A stretch of 50,815 nt of DNA from Planococcus sp. APC 4015. Lineage in GTDB: Bacteria; Actinomycetota; Actinomycetes; Actinomycetales; Microbacteriaceae. Numbering within the stretch: the first letter of the stretch is position 1; each line of letters opens with the position of its first letter. Of this stretch, positions 39,465-47,120 are shown piece by piece. Made by a program: the position numbers and the translations under genes. The stretch lies in assembly GCA_030407505.1 (NCBI GenBank), contig JASDDH010000027.1, positions 1 to 50,815 on the forward strand, read 5' to 3'. Below the pieces are notes generated by a model. The model was given only the letters and a program-made list of their open reading frames with translations. It was not told the origin of the DNA and made no database searches.

Positions 39465-39495
39465 TGCCACCGACCGGCCAATCTGAACGGCCGAC
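39465..39495 (+). repeat. Cassette-site repeat, weak to moderate match
   Basis: TGCCACCGACCGGCCAATCT is followed by GAACGGCCGAC. It keeps CGACCGGC, and CGGCC on the far side can pair with GGCCG. It lies between tandem forward genes, about ten bases after the stop of the first. Confidence 0.45.
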
Positions 39496-39566
39496 ATCTA
39501 GGGCTAGTCACCACAAGTCGAGACCGCTCGTCGTTCCGCTGCCTGGACATGTGTGACGATGCCTTT

Positions 39567-40133
39567 ATGGCCGCGCTCTACTCGCTCGAAGAAGACGAGG
39601 AGATCCTGTGGGCGGGTCGGCCGGACCCTAGAAAGATGCTCACCGGATGGGATGGCTTCGTCGTTCCGTTGAGCATCTTCTGGACTGTGATGGGTATCAA
39701 CATTGCCCTCAACGCACGGGGCGGGCCGGCAGTGGTCAGCGTCGTGATCGTTGCCGCCGCCGGGCTGTTTGTCATGTTTGGGCGATTCTTCGTCAAGGCG
39801 AAGCTGAAACAGCGAACACGGTACGTGCTGACCTCCCGGCGAGCATTCATCGAAGTGCCACGCAGAATAGCCACGTTCACGTTTGACCAGCCCGGAGTTC
39901 GGGTTCAGATTCTCGGTAGGGGTGCACACCGCACGCTGAAGTTCACGTCAGAGGACCCCCGATCCTACGGGCGGGCGGGCTCTGAATGGATTGTCAACAC
40001 CGGGCTGGATTTCTTTTTAGTCCCTGGCCGGGACGCACGCTTCTCGTTCTACGACATCCCCCGAACCGACGATCTCGACACCACCGTCGAGAACCTGATC
40101 AATGAGAAGAAGATGTCCGAAGGCATCGCATAG
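39567..40133 (+). CDS. Membrane protein with PH-like domain
   Basis: The 188-residue product starts MAALYSLEEDEEILWAGRPD. The EEILWxGRP phrase is typical of bacterial PH-domain membrane proteins. Two helices follow near residues 30-50 and 55-76, then a PH-like strand set (RTRYVLTSRRAFIEVPRRIA, TLKFTSEDPRSYGRAG) and FYDIPRTDDLDTTVENLI. The role is unknown. ATG 39567 has GACGAT six bases upstream; the frame is open to 39549. It is a single-gene unit. Confidence 0.75.
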   Translation: MAALYSLEEDEEILWAGRPDPRKMLTGWDGFVVPLSIFWTVMGINIALNARGGPAVVSVVIVAAAGLFVMFGRFFVKAKLKQRTRYVLTSRRAFIEVPRRIATFTFDQPGVRVQILGRGAHRTLKFTSEDPRSYGRAGSEWIVNTGLDFFLVPGRDARFSFYDIPRTDDLDTTVENLINEKKMSEGIA

Positions 40134-40196
40134 GTCAACCCGCCCGTGGAGAACACCCCGCGCAGGCGGCCCGTACGTGGACTGACGTGCGAGCCG

Positions 40197-40940
40197 CTAC
40201 TTCGCGACTGCGGGACGGGCGTGATCAACAGGTGCAGCCTGTCCAGGGCTGCTCCACACAACCGGAACATCCCGCATGACCAGTACATGGTCGAACACAG
40301 CAGACCCGGAGGGCAGCTCATCGAAGAAGCTCGACTCGACACGAGTCGCGCGGGCCGGCTCCACCCGCCAGGCATTCGTGTCGAGCCGAAGAGGCTCGAG
40401 CGTCCCGGCCCGAGTTGGCGACCAGCCCACAGCGTCCTTCCGGAAGAACTCGGATGCAGCCGACAGGTCGGCGAACAAGGAACTCTCGAAGGACTTCGAC
40501 GGTACAACGTGGGCGTCGATGACGACCTGAAGGTCGGCTGCGTCGACGGTCACACTCACATCCGAGTCCGACTCAACTGATCTCACCCGGGCGTGCTCGT
40601 GGACACCGGGGAACACCCGCCCGCCTGCAACTCGGGCGAGTCGGGACGCGCTGTGGCGTCGCGGAATAAACACCCCCGTCTGCCGCCCGTCAGGCCCAAT
40701 CCACTCGACAGCCACTCGATGCGCCGCGCTCTCGCTACGGTGACCGACCTTCGGCGCGAACCACGCCGGCCGAAAGTCCCCGAGACGGATCAGACAGACG
40801 CCCGCAACCGCGCTCCCGTCGACGATCTGTGGGCGAAGACCGTCAGGCAACAAACGCGCGATCACGGCGGGGTCGACCCGGTAGTTGACCAGGAGACGAC
40901 GCTCGATCGTCGCCGCCATACGGGGAATCGTGATGGTCAC
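40197..40940 (-). CDS. DUF2071 (YqjF-like) protein
   Basis: The 247-residue protein matches the DUF2071 family, related in fold to acetoacetate decarboxylase. It opens MAATIERRLLVNYRVDPAVI and RLLPDGLRPQIVDGSAVAGV, then has LIRLGDFRPAW and GVFIPRRHSASRLARVAGGR, the segment that surrounds the pocket. The biochemical role is not established. The ATG at 40940 was used; ATG 40919 is in frame and may be the true start. It is the last gene before the att region. Confidence 0.82.
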   Translation of the reverse strand: MTITIPRMAATIERRLLVNYRVDPAVIARLLPDGLRPQIVDGSAVAGVCLIRLGDFRPAWFAPKVGHRSESAAHRVAVEWIGPDGRQTGVFIPRRHSASRLARVAGGRVFPGVHEHARVRSVESDSDVSVTVDAADLQVVIDAHVVPSKSFESSLFADLSAASEFFRKDAVGWSPTRAGTLEPLRLDTNAWRVEPARATRVESSFFDELPSGSAVFDHVLVMRDVPVVWSSPGQAAPVDHARPAVAK

Positions 40941-41385
40941 ATACGAATCCTAGAAGCTTCCCGGGTCGCCAAAGCGAGCTCGGTGCGATGAGGACTGGCA
41001 ATCGCACACCGATGCGCTGGATGCGGTTGCTGGCACGAAGCCACTGGCGGTCTGAAGTGACGCAGTGCTCGACGCGCGCGATAGGTCGTAGGCGGGGCAT
41101 CGGCTCGATAGGCGGCCTGCCCCGGCCGAAGCACCGGCGATGTCAATGTGGAGCACGCGCAGCGAAGCGAGCATGAACGACATTGACGTCGACGAGCGCA
41201 GGCTGAGGATGGGCCGTCGAGGCGACGGCCTGTCACGCAAGACCTCGTCAAACCGCTCCCCCGCGTGACAACAATTTGACAACATCCGTACGGATTTTGA
41301 TGTTGTCGAGTGTTGCTCGCCACCCCAATAAACCGCGGAAAATCAACGATTTTCGACATTGCGCGACACGGCAAAACACCGCTGC
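40941..41385. other. Non-coding right end of the island, attachment region
   Basis: The region carries no supported gene. It contains a long imperfect inverted repeat (GATGTCAATG at 41139-41148 and CATTGACGTC at 41181-41190), CGATAGG motifs at 41079 and 41106, and the TGACAACA repeats described next. This density of repeats just before a tRNA fragment fits the internal side of an integrase attachment site. Confidence 0.55.
41266..41307. repeat. Integrase-arm-like repeats next to the tRNA fragment
   Basis: TGACAACA occurs at 41266-41273 and 41277-41284, and in reverse as TGTTGTC at 41301-41307. The last two form a 9-bp inverted repeat GACAACATC (41278-41286) with GATGTTGTC (41299-41307). Arrays of this kind bind the N-terminal domain of tyrosine integrases. 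Confidence 0.55.
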
Positions 41386-41410
41386 GTGGGTTCGAGCCCC
41401 ACGGGGCCCA
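41386..41410 (+). tRNA. 3' fragment of a tRNA gene (attachment-site copy)
   Basis: GTGGG-TTCGAGC-CCCAC forms a complete T-arm, followed by the acceptor strand GGGGCCC and the discriminator A. There is no D-arm, anticodon arm or 5' acceptor strand upstream, so this is a 25-base tail, not a tRNA gene. The T-arm and acceptor look like tRNA-Lys, but the identity cannot be fixed. It marks where the island entered the chromosome; the full tRNA gene should be at the other end. Confidence 0.75.
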
Positions 41411-41412
41411 CG

Positions 41413-41444
41413 AATGCCGGAACACCTCCAGGTGTCCCGGCATT
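41413..41444 (+). terminator. Terminator hairpin of the interrupted tRNA gene
   Basis: AATGCCGG-A-ACACCT and AGGTGT-C-CCGGCATT form a 14-bp stem with one A/C mismatch and a two-base loop, two bases after the tRNA fragment. It is probably the original terminator of the tRNA gene, so native chromosome begins at the fragment. It can also terminate transcription from the reverse-strand GNAT gene that ends at 41459. Confidence 0.72.
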
Positions 41445-41458
41445 CTGCACGTCGGGAG

Positions 41459-41905
41459 TCAGGCGAGGTCGACCTCGTAGTGCACGAAGCCGGTGTCCGC
41501 TGCGACTTTGTCGTAGAGCACGCGCGCCGTCGCGTTGTGCGACTGGGTCAGCCAGTACACCTTGGACGCGCCGGCGTCCCTCGCCCAGTCGGTCACGGTG
41601 CCGATGAGCCGGCGGCCGACGCCGCCGCCTCTCACGTCCGGAACGACGTACAGGTCTTCGAGGTAGACGTACGGGCCGTCGCTCCACGTCGTCGGATGCG
41701 TGAACCAGTGCACGATGCCGACCGCGCGGCCGGCGGCATCCCGGGCGATCGCACCCTGGATCGGATGCCGTTCGTCCACGATCCGCGCGAACGTGAGCGC
41801 CGTCTGCTCACTCGGGATCTCGGACTCGTAGAACTCGAGGTAAGCCGCCCACAGCGCCAGCCAGTCGTCGCGGTCTGATTCTGTCAGCGGCAGGATGCTG
41901 GTCAC
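41459..41905 (-). CDS. GNAT-family N-acetyltransferase
   Basis: The 148-residue protein is a complete GNAT domain that would transfer an acetyl group from acetyl-CoA to an amine. The acetyl-CoA pyrophosphate loop is visible in LEDLYVVPDVRGGGVGRRLI, followed by the strand VYWLTQSHNATARVLYDKVA typical of the C-terminal half. The substrate is unknown. It lies nine bases downstream of another GNAT gene on the same strand, so the two and the upstream hydrolase gene probably form an operon. Confidence 0.88.
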   Translation of the reverse strand: MTSILPLTESDRDDWLALWAAYLEFYESEIPSEQTALTFARIVDERHPIQGAIARDAAGRAVGIVHWFTHPTTWSDGPYVYLEDLYVVPDVRGGGVGRRLIGTVTDWARDAGASKVYWLTQSHNATARVLYDKVAADTGFVHYEVDLA

Positions 41906-41914
41906 GCCTCGAGG

Positions 41915-42448
41915 TTAGCCCTCGCGCACCATCTCGAGTTCGGTGCCGTTCGGGCCCGGCCATCTCGCCCCCGTCTCGACGAAACCGAGCCGCCGGTAGG
42001 CCGCCTGTGCGCGGATGTTGTCCTCGTGCACGTCGAGCAGCATCGACTCGCATCCGCGCGAACGCGCCCATTCGCCCGCTGCATCGACGAGGTCGGCGAG
42101 AACGCCCGTGCCGCGATGGTCGGGGGCGACGTACACCGCGACCAACAGCGAATGTCCGGCAGGGTGGACGCGGCCGAAGTCGTCGACGGACCCGACCTCG
42201 GGCAGGATCACCGTCACTGTGCCGACCCAGGCGCGGCCGACCTCGGCGATGAACTGGGCGGTGGTGTCACCGAGAGCGCCGCCCATCGCACGGTCGTCCC
42301 AGAACGACATCGGCTGACGCGAGGCCCGCTCGAACGTGCCCAGGAAGGCGATCGGGGCGACAGGGTCGCTCAGCGCCTCGAGCCGGATCGCCCGCACGCG
42401 GGCGGCATCCGTCGCGAAGACCCGCCGGATCTCGGGGGTTTCACGCAC
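41915..42448 (-). CDS. GNAT-family N-acetyltransferase
   Basis: The 177-residue GNAT protein starts VRETPEIRRVFATDAARVRA. It has the acetyl-CoA loop in LVAVYVAPDHRGTGVLADLV and the family end DVHEDNIRAQAAYRRLGFVE. The substrate is unknown. GTG 42448 overlaps the stop of the upstream hydrolase gene by eight bases, which suggests translational coupling. The longer open frame upstream is a shadow of that gene. Confidence 0.86.
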   Translation of the reverse strand: MRETPEIRRVFATDAARVRAIRLEALSDPVAPIAFLGTFERASRQPMSFWDDRAMGGALGDTTAQFIAEVGRAWVGTVTVILPEVGSVDDFGRVHPAGHSLLVAVYVAPDHRGTGVLADLVDAAGEWARSRGCESMLLDVHEDNIRAQAAYRRLGFVETGARWPGPNGTELEMVREG

Positions 42449-43019
42449 CGGACTCGGCGAGCTCGGCTCCCGCGTGCGCCAGTTCGGCGAGCGCCCGCGC
42501 GCTCGACTCCTCGGCGACGCCGACGACCAGGTCGGTGAGGATGCGCACGTGTCGTCCGTGCTCGATCGCGTCGAGCGCCGAAGCCCGCACGCAGTAGTCC
42601 GTGGCGATGCCGACGACATCGACGTCGACCACCCCGTGTTCGCGCAGGAGATCCGGCACGGCCTCGCCGTCGTCGGTGACACCCTCGAACAGGCTGTAGG
42701 CCGGCAGGCCCTGCCCCTTCTTCACGTGGTGGGTCACGGCATCCGTCTCGAACGCGGGATGGTATTCGGCGCCCGCCGAACCGCTCACGCAGTGCACGGG
42801 CCACGAATCCACGAAGTCGGGTTCGGGGTGGAAATGGCCGCCGTTGTCGTTGTGGCCGTCGTGCCAGTCGCGGGACGCGACGATGACCGCGTACTCGGCG
42901 GCGTGCGCGGCGAGGTGTCTCGAGATCGCCGCCGCGACGGCGTCGCCGCCTTGGACACCGAGCGCCCCGCCCTCGGTGAAATCGTTCTGGACGTCGACGA
43001 TGAACAGCGCCTTTGTCAT
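42441..43019 (-). CDS. pncA: Nicotinamidase / isochorismatase-family hydrolase
   Basis: The 192-residue protein matches nicotinamidases, which hydrolyse nicotinamide to nicotinate for NAD salvage. The catalytic triad is visible: Asp 9 in ALFIVDVQNDFTEGG, Lys in THHVKKGQG, and Cys in VVGIATDYCVRAS. The metal-site residues are in SRDWHDGHNDNGGHFH. The start at ATG 43019 places the first strand right at the N-terminus, as in the family. It is the first gene of a three-gene reverse-strand set with the two acetyltransferases. Confidence 0.87.
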   Translation of the reverse strand: MTKALFIVDVQNDFTEGGALGVQGGDAVAAAISRHLAAHAAEYAVIVASRDWHDGHNDNGGHFHPEPDFVDSWPVHCVSGSAGAEYHPAFETDAVTHHVKKGQGLPAYSLFEGVTDDGEAVPDLLREHGVVDVDVVGIATDYCVRASALDAIEHGRHVRILTDLVVGVAEESSARALAELAHAGAELAESGA

Positions 43020-43089
43020 GGTCCGAGGGTACGCCGATCCTGCGCGGATGACCTGGTGCACGGCGACGGCGCCCGTCGCGGGAATCGTG

Positions 43090-43485
43090 TCAGCGGACGA
43101 ACAGCACGACGAGCGAGAGAGTGGCCGACAGGACACCCAGCGCCGTGAACCCGATGGCCAGCCACGACAGCAGCCGAACGAGCGGCGACCCCTTGGTCAG
43201 CCGCATCCGGTCATGACGACCCAGCCGCACGAACACATCCGCCGTCTCGCGGCCCGCGAGCGCGTGCTCCTGCTCGTGCGTCAGGCGCGCGGCGCCGACG
43301 CGACCCTCATGGCCGAACCAGCGGGCGATGCGTCCGCCTGGATCGTCGGCGATCACGACCTGCGCGGGCACCCATGACCCGTCGGCGATGCGCACGACGA
43401 GCGCGAGAAGACCGAACAGCGCGGCGGCGCCGAAGCCCACCCACGTGAAGATCTCGAGGATCGCATCGATCGCCCGGTCGTTCAC
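43090..43485 (-). CDS. Conserved hypothetical membrane protein
   Basis: The 131-residue product has a membrane helix near residues 10-32, a soluble middle with SWVPAQVVIADDPGGRIARW and FVRLGRHDRMRLTKGSPLV, and a final helix near residues 107-130. Its place next to a tRNA and the nicotinamidase gene, and its regular codon use, fit a chromosomal gene. No family is recognised. Confidence 0.75.
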   Translation of the reverse strand: MNDRAIDAILEIFTWVGFGAAALFGLLALVVRIADGSWVPAQVVIADDPGGRIARWFGHEGRVGAARLTHEQEHALAGRETADVFVRLGRHDRMRLTKGSPLVRLLSWLAIGFTALGVLSATLSLVVLFVR

Positions 43486-43547
43486 GCTCGCTGGGCTCCT
43501 CTGCGCATATGGAAAACGGCCGCTCTCGCGACCGCATCCGGATTCTG

Positions 43548-43620
43548 AGCCACCTAAGGGAATCGAACCCTTGACCTATTCATTACGAGTGAATCGCTCT
43601 GCCGTCTGAGCTAAGGTGGC
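43548..43620 (-). tRNA. tRNA-Thr (anticodon CGT)
   Basis: The reverse strand gives a full cloverleaf of 73 bases. The acceptor GCCACCT pairs with AGGTGGC, and the D-arm contains GCTCAGACGGCAGAGC. The anticodon arm is ATTCACTCGTAATGAAT with anticodon CGT, and the T-arm is AAGGG-TTCGATT-CCCTT. The discriminator is T and CCA is not encoded. It reads threonine ACG codons. Confidence 0.95.
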
Positions 43621-43697
43621 GCGCTTCGCTTGCGCGTTGCACGATGAGCAATCTTACAGGGTCGGGGCGACACCCGCGAACACGGTCATGTCGTCGC

Positions 43698-45263
43698 TCA
43701 CTCGCAGCGCAGATCGCCGTCGGGCACGACGTCATCGAGGAAGAACGACACCACCGCGTCGTCGACGCACGCGTTGCCCTTGTTGAAGCCCGTGTGACCC
43801 TCGCCCACCCGGGTGATGAGAACACCCGACGAGAGCTGCTCGGCCAGCGAGACCGACCACTCGTACGGGGTCGCCGGGTCGTTGGTCGTTCCGATCACGA
43901 GGATCGGCGCCGCGCCCTCGGCGGCGATGGGCTCGCGGACGCCGGTCGGCGCGTACGGCCACACCTCGCACGGGTCGGGGCCGGACCAGTAGGGGGCGAT
44001 GGTCGGCGCCTGCTCGGCGATCAGCGCCTCGGACGCGGCGGCATCCGCCTCGGACGTGTCGGCGGGGTAGTCCATGCAGTTGTATGCGCGGAACGCCTCG
44101 GTCGAGTTGTCGAGGTACTCCCCCGCCTCGCGACCGTTGTAGAAGTCGGCGAGCACGAAGGCGACGTCGGGATTGCCCTCGAGGGTGTCGCTGAGGGCGC
44201 GCGTGAGGTAGCTCCACGAGTCCTGCGAGTAGAGCGCGGCCACGATCGCCGTCACAAGCGAGTCGGCTCCGAGCATGCGCCCGTCCGAACTCTGCAGCGG
44301 GGCGCGGTCGACGCTCGCCAAAAGCGTCGACAGGTCGCTCATGGCCTCATCGAGCGTGCCGCGGAACGGGCACGCGTTGTCGGCGAGGCAGCTCTCCATG
44401 TAGGCCCGAAGCGCTGATTCGAAGCCGACGGCCTGCGTGGTCGACACGTCGAGTCCCGACACAGACGGGTCGATCGCACCGTCGAGCACCAGGCGGCCCA
44501 CCTTGTCGGGGTAGAGCTTGGCGTACGTGGCTCCGAGGAACGTGCCGTACGAGTACCCGAGGTAGTTGAGCTTCGGGTCGCCGAGCACCGCGCGGATGAG
44601 GTCCATGTCGCGAGCGGACTGATCGGTGGTGATGAACTCGAGGATGCCGTCGCTGTTGATCTCGCAGGCGTCGGCGAACTCCTCGTTGGCGGCGGTGAGC
44701 GCGGCCTCCCACTCGGCCGACCCGCGCTGACCGGGACGGATGTCGTAGAGGTAGGCGTCCATCTCGGCCGCGTCCAGGCAGGCGACGGCAGTGGACTCCC
44801 CCACACCGCGCGGATCGAATCCGATCACGTCGTAGCGGGCGGAGAGGTCGGCGCCCACCGCGAACGAGAGCGACTCGCGGATGAGGTCGACGCCGCTGCC
44901 GCCCGGACCGCCCGGGTTCGTCAGGAGCGAGCCGAGGGCGGCGCCCTCGGTCGCCCGATGGCGGATGACCGACAGCTCGATCTCGCCGGCGGTCGGATCC
45001 GCCCAGTCCAGCGGAGCCGTGACCATCGTGCAGTCGAATTCGCCCGCGCACGTCGTCCACTCGAGCTCCTGCTCGTAGAACGGGAGCAGGTCGCCGGAAA
45101 CGCCGTCGGTGTCAGGGGCGACGCTCGACGACGGCCCGGAGGGAGACGTCTCGGGGATCATCGCGTAGAGGCATCCGGACAGGACGACGGATGCCGCCGC
45201 GACGCCCGCGACGGCAGCGAGGGCTCGGCGCAGACGCCGACCGGCGGAGGATGTGTGACTCAC
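43698..45263 (-). CDS. Secreted lipoprotein alpha/beta hydrolase (TAP-like, tripeptidyl aminopeptidase type)
   Basis: The 521-residue protein has a signal peptide ending in a lipobox (ASVVLSGC), so it should be anchored on the outside of the membrane. The hydrolase core has the oxyanion region LLTNPGGPGGSGVDLI, the nucleophile elbow GYSYGTFLG, and the TAP-like C-terminal domain with VIGTTNDPATPYEWS (Asp) and RVGEGHTGFNKGN (His). The family removes short peptides from N-termini. GTG 45263 has GGAAGGA upstream and abuts the stop of holB; the much longer open frame upstream is a shadow of holB. Confidence 0.88.
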   Translation of the reverse strand: MSHTSSAGRRLRRALAAVAGVAAASVVLSGCLYAMIPETSPSGPSSSVAPDTDGVSGDLLPFYEQELEWTTCAGEFDCTMVTAPLDWADPTAGEIELSVIRHRATEGAALGSLLTNPGGPGGSGVDLIRESLSFAVGADLSARYDVIGFDPRGVGESTAVACLDAAEMDAYLYDIRPGQRGSAEWEAALTAANEEFADACEINSDGILEFITTDQSARDMDLIRAVLGDPKLNYLGYSYGTFLGATYAKLYPDKVGRLVLDGAIDPSVSGLDVSTTQAVGFESALRAYMESCLADNACPFRGTLDEAMSDLSTLLASVDRAPLQSSDGRMLGADSLVTAIVAALYSQDSWSYLTRALSDTLEGNPDVAFVLADFYNGREAGEYLDNSTEAFRAYNCMDYPADTSEADAAASEALIAEQAPTIAPYWSGPDPCEVWPYAPTGVREPIAAEGAAPILVIGTTNDPATPYEWSVSLAEQLSSGVLITRVGEGHTGFNKGNACVDDAVVSFFLDDVVPDGDLRCE

Positions 45264-46438
45264 GGGGTCCTTCCGCTCGCGACGGTCACGAGCATGCTTT
45301 CGAGGGCCAGGGCGGGGGCGACGTTCTGTTCGAGGTTGCGACGCGTCTCGGCGATGCGATCGAGCACGACGAGCGTGCGGTCGGCCGGCCACGCCGCGGC
45401 GAGCCCGCGCAGCTCGGCGTCGAGTTCGAGGTTGATCAGGTCGGTGCGGCCGTACTGCAGCATGAGCACGTCGCGGAACATCGACTGCAGGTCGGTCAGG
45501 ACCCGGTCGATGCCGTCGCGCAGACTGCGCGTCGCGCGTCGCTTCTGGTCGTCTTCGAGTGCCGACAGCTGCGACCGCACCGCCGGCGGCACGGCGCCGC
45601 CTTCGGGGATGCCCAGCGTGCGCAGCAGACTCGACCGCTCGGCCTCGTCGCGTTCGACGGTGAGGGTCTTGGCATCGTCGGTCGCGAGCTGCACGATGCG
45701 CCCCGCCACCTCGACGGCACCGCCCACGCCGCGCACCCCGAGCACCGCTCTCAGCGTCTCGTCGCGGCGCTCGCGCGCCGGCGCGTCGGTGGCCAGACGC
45801 TGCGCCATGCCGATGTGCCGTTGCGCGTGCCGGGCCGACTGCTCGGCGATCGCCGGATCGACCCCGGTGCGCTGGACGATGAGCCGCGCGACGTCGGCCA
45901 CCTCGGGATCGCGCAGCCGCAGCGTGCGCACCCGAGACCGGATCGTCGGCAGCAGGTCGGCGTCGCTCGGTGCGCACAGCACCCACACGGTGCGCTCGGG
46001 CGGCTCTTCGAGTGCCTTCAGCAGCACGTTCGACGTGCGCTCGGACATGCGGTCGGCGTCTTCCATGACGATGACGCGGTATCGCCCGAGGGAAGGTGAG
46101 AAGTACGAGCGTTCGACGAGCGCCCTCGCCTCCTTGATCGAGATGATCACACCTTCGGTGCGGAGCGCCGCCAGATCGGGATGCGTGCCGGCGAGCACCT
46201 GACGCATCGCGTTGACGTCGTCGGGCTCGGCGATCAGCGCGGCCGCGAAAGCGTAGGCGAGTGTCGAGCGACCCGATCCCGGAGGGCCGGTGATGAGCCA
46301 CGCATGGGTCATGTCGGCGGGGTGGGATGCCGCGGCCCGCAGCGCCGCGACGGCGTCGTCCTGCCCCCAGACGGCACCCCAGGGCACCGCGGCGTCGGAG
46401 CCCGCCGTCGCGGGGACCGCGGTCGTCGTGGCATCCAT
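45260..46438 (-). CDS. holB: DNA polymerase III subunit delta'
   Basis: The 392-residue protein is the clamp-loader delta' subunit, part of the AAA+ complex that loads the sliding clamp. It has WGQDDAVAALRAAA, the P-loop-like AWLITGPPGSGRSTLAYAFA, the RVIVMEDADRMSERTSNVLL sensor region, and the C-terminal helical collar. The gene order tmk-holB is typical of actinobacteria. It overlaps or abuts the lipoprotein hydrolase gene downstream. Confidence 0.93.
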   Translation of the reverse strand: MDATTTAVPATAGSDAAVPWGAVWGQDDAVAALRAAASHPADMTHAWLITGPPGSGRSTLAYAFAAALIAEPDDVNAMRQVLAGTHPDLAALRTEGVIISIKEARALVERSYFSPSLGRYRVIVMEDADRMSERTSNVLLKALEEPPERTVWVLCAPSDADLLPTIRSRVRTLRLRDPEVADVARLIVQRTGVDPAIAEQSARHAQRHIGMAQRLATDAPARERRDETLRAVLGVRGVGGAVEVAGRIVQLATDDAKTLTVERDEAERSSLLRTLGIPEGGAVPPAVRSQLSALEDDQKRRATRSLRDGIDRVLTDLQSMFRDVLMLQYGRTDLINLELDAELRGLAAAWPADRTLVVLDRIAETRRNLEQNVAPALALESMLVTVASGRTP

Positions 46439-46475
46439 GCCGATCAGCCTAACCGCGGCCGGGGACGGCGGCCGG

Positions 46476-47120
46476 TCACGCCAGGAGGGCCTGGAGACGC
46501 GCGCGGACCGCGGCGGCGATCACCTCGGGATCGCGCGAGGCATCCAGCACGAGGAACCGCTCGGGCTCCGCCTCGGCGAGGGCGAGGAACTCGGCTCGCA
46601 CGCGGGAATGGAACTCGCTCTTCTCCGCCTCGAGGCGGTCGAACGGCTTGTCGTCGGCGTCGAGACGCGCGCGCGCGGCATCCGGATCGAGATCGAGCAG
46701 CACCGTCAGATCGGGCAGGAGCCCGCCGGTGGCCCACAGCGAAAGGTCGCGCACCTCGTCGCGTCCGAGCACGCGCCCCGCGCCCTGGTAGGCGACCGAC
46801 GAGTCGAGGTAGCGGTCCTGGAGCACGACCTCACCACGGTCGAGCGCCGGCCGGACGACCGTGTCGATGTGGTGCGCGCGATCGGCCGCGTACAGCAGAG
46901 CCTCAGCCCGGGGCGCGATGTCACCGCGGTGGTGCAGCACGATGTCGCGCACGAGCACGCCGACCTCGGTGCCCCCCGGTTCGCGCGTGCGCACGACCGT
47001 ACGGCCCTGATCGACGAGCCAGCTCTCGAGGAGCGCCGACTGCGTCGTCTTGCCGACGCCGTCGCCGCCTTCCAGGGTGACGAACAGGCCCGTCGTTCCC
47101 TGAGCCTGCCGGAAGGTCAC
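46476..47120 (-). CDS. tmk: Thymidylate kinase
   Basis: The 214-residue enzyme phosphorylates dTMP to dTDP. It shows the P-loop GLFVTLEGGDGVGKTTQSAL, the DR(Y/H) segment VVLQDRYLDSSVAYQGAGR, and PDLTVLLDLDPDAARARL. GTG 47120 overlaps the stop of topA (GTGA), so translation is coupled to topA. It forms one operon with topA, holB and probably the hydrolase. Confidence 0.94.
   Translation of the reverse strand: MTFRQAQGTTGLFVTLEGGDGVGKTTQSALLESWLVDQGRTVVRTREPGGTEVGVLVRDIVLHHRGDIAPRAEALLYAADRAHHIDTVVRPALDRGEVVLQDRYLDSSVAYQGAGRVLGRDEVRDLSLWATGGLLPDLTVLLDLDPDAARARLDADDKPFDRLEAEKSEFHSRVRAEFLALAEAEPERFLVLDASRDPEVIAAAVRARLQALLA

Noticed and set aside
2940..39495. Classical integron attC sites with an IntI platform
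   Set aside because: The paired RYYYAAC and GTTRRRY end boxes could not be identified consistently and no IntI-type integrase is in the window, so the sites are described as attC-like only by layout.
2940..39495. CRISPR array
   Set aside because: The repeats are degenerate, irregularly spaced by whole genes, and no cas gene is present.
41386..41410. A complete tRNA gene
   Set aside because: No 5' acceptor strand, D-arm or anticodon arm exists in the preceding 80 bases.
45264..46301. N-terminal extension of the lipoprotein hydrolase frame to 867 codons
   Set aside because: The extension is arginine-rich shadow of holB; the signal peptide and ribosome binding site place the start at 45263.
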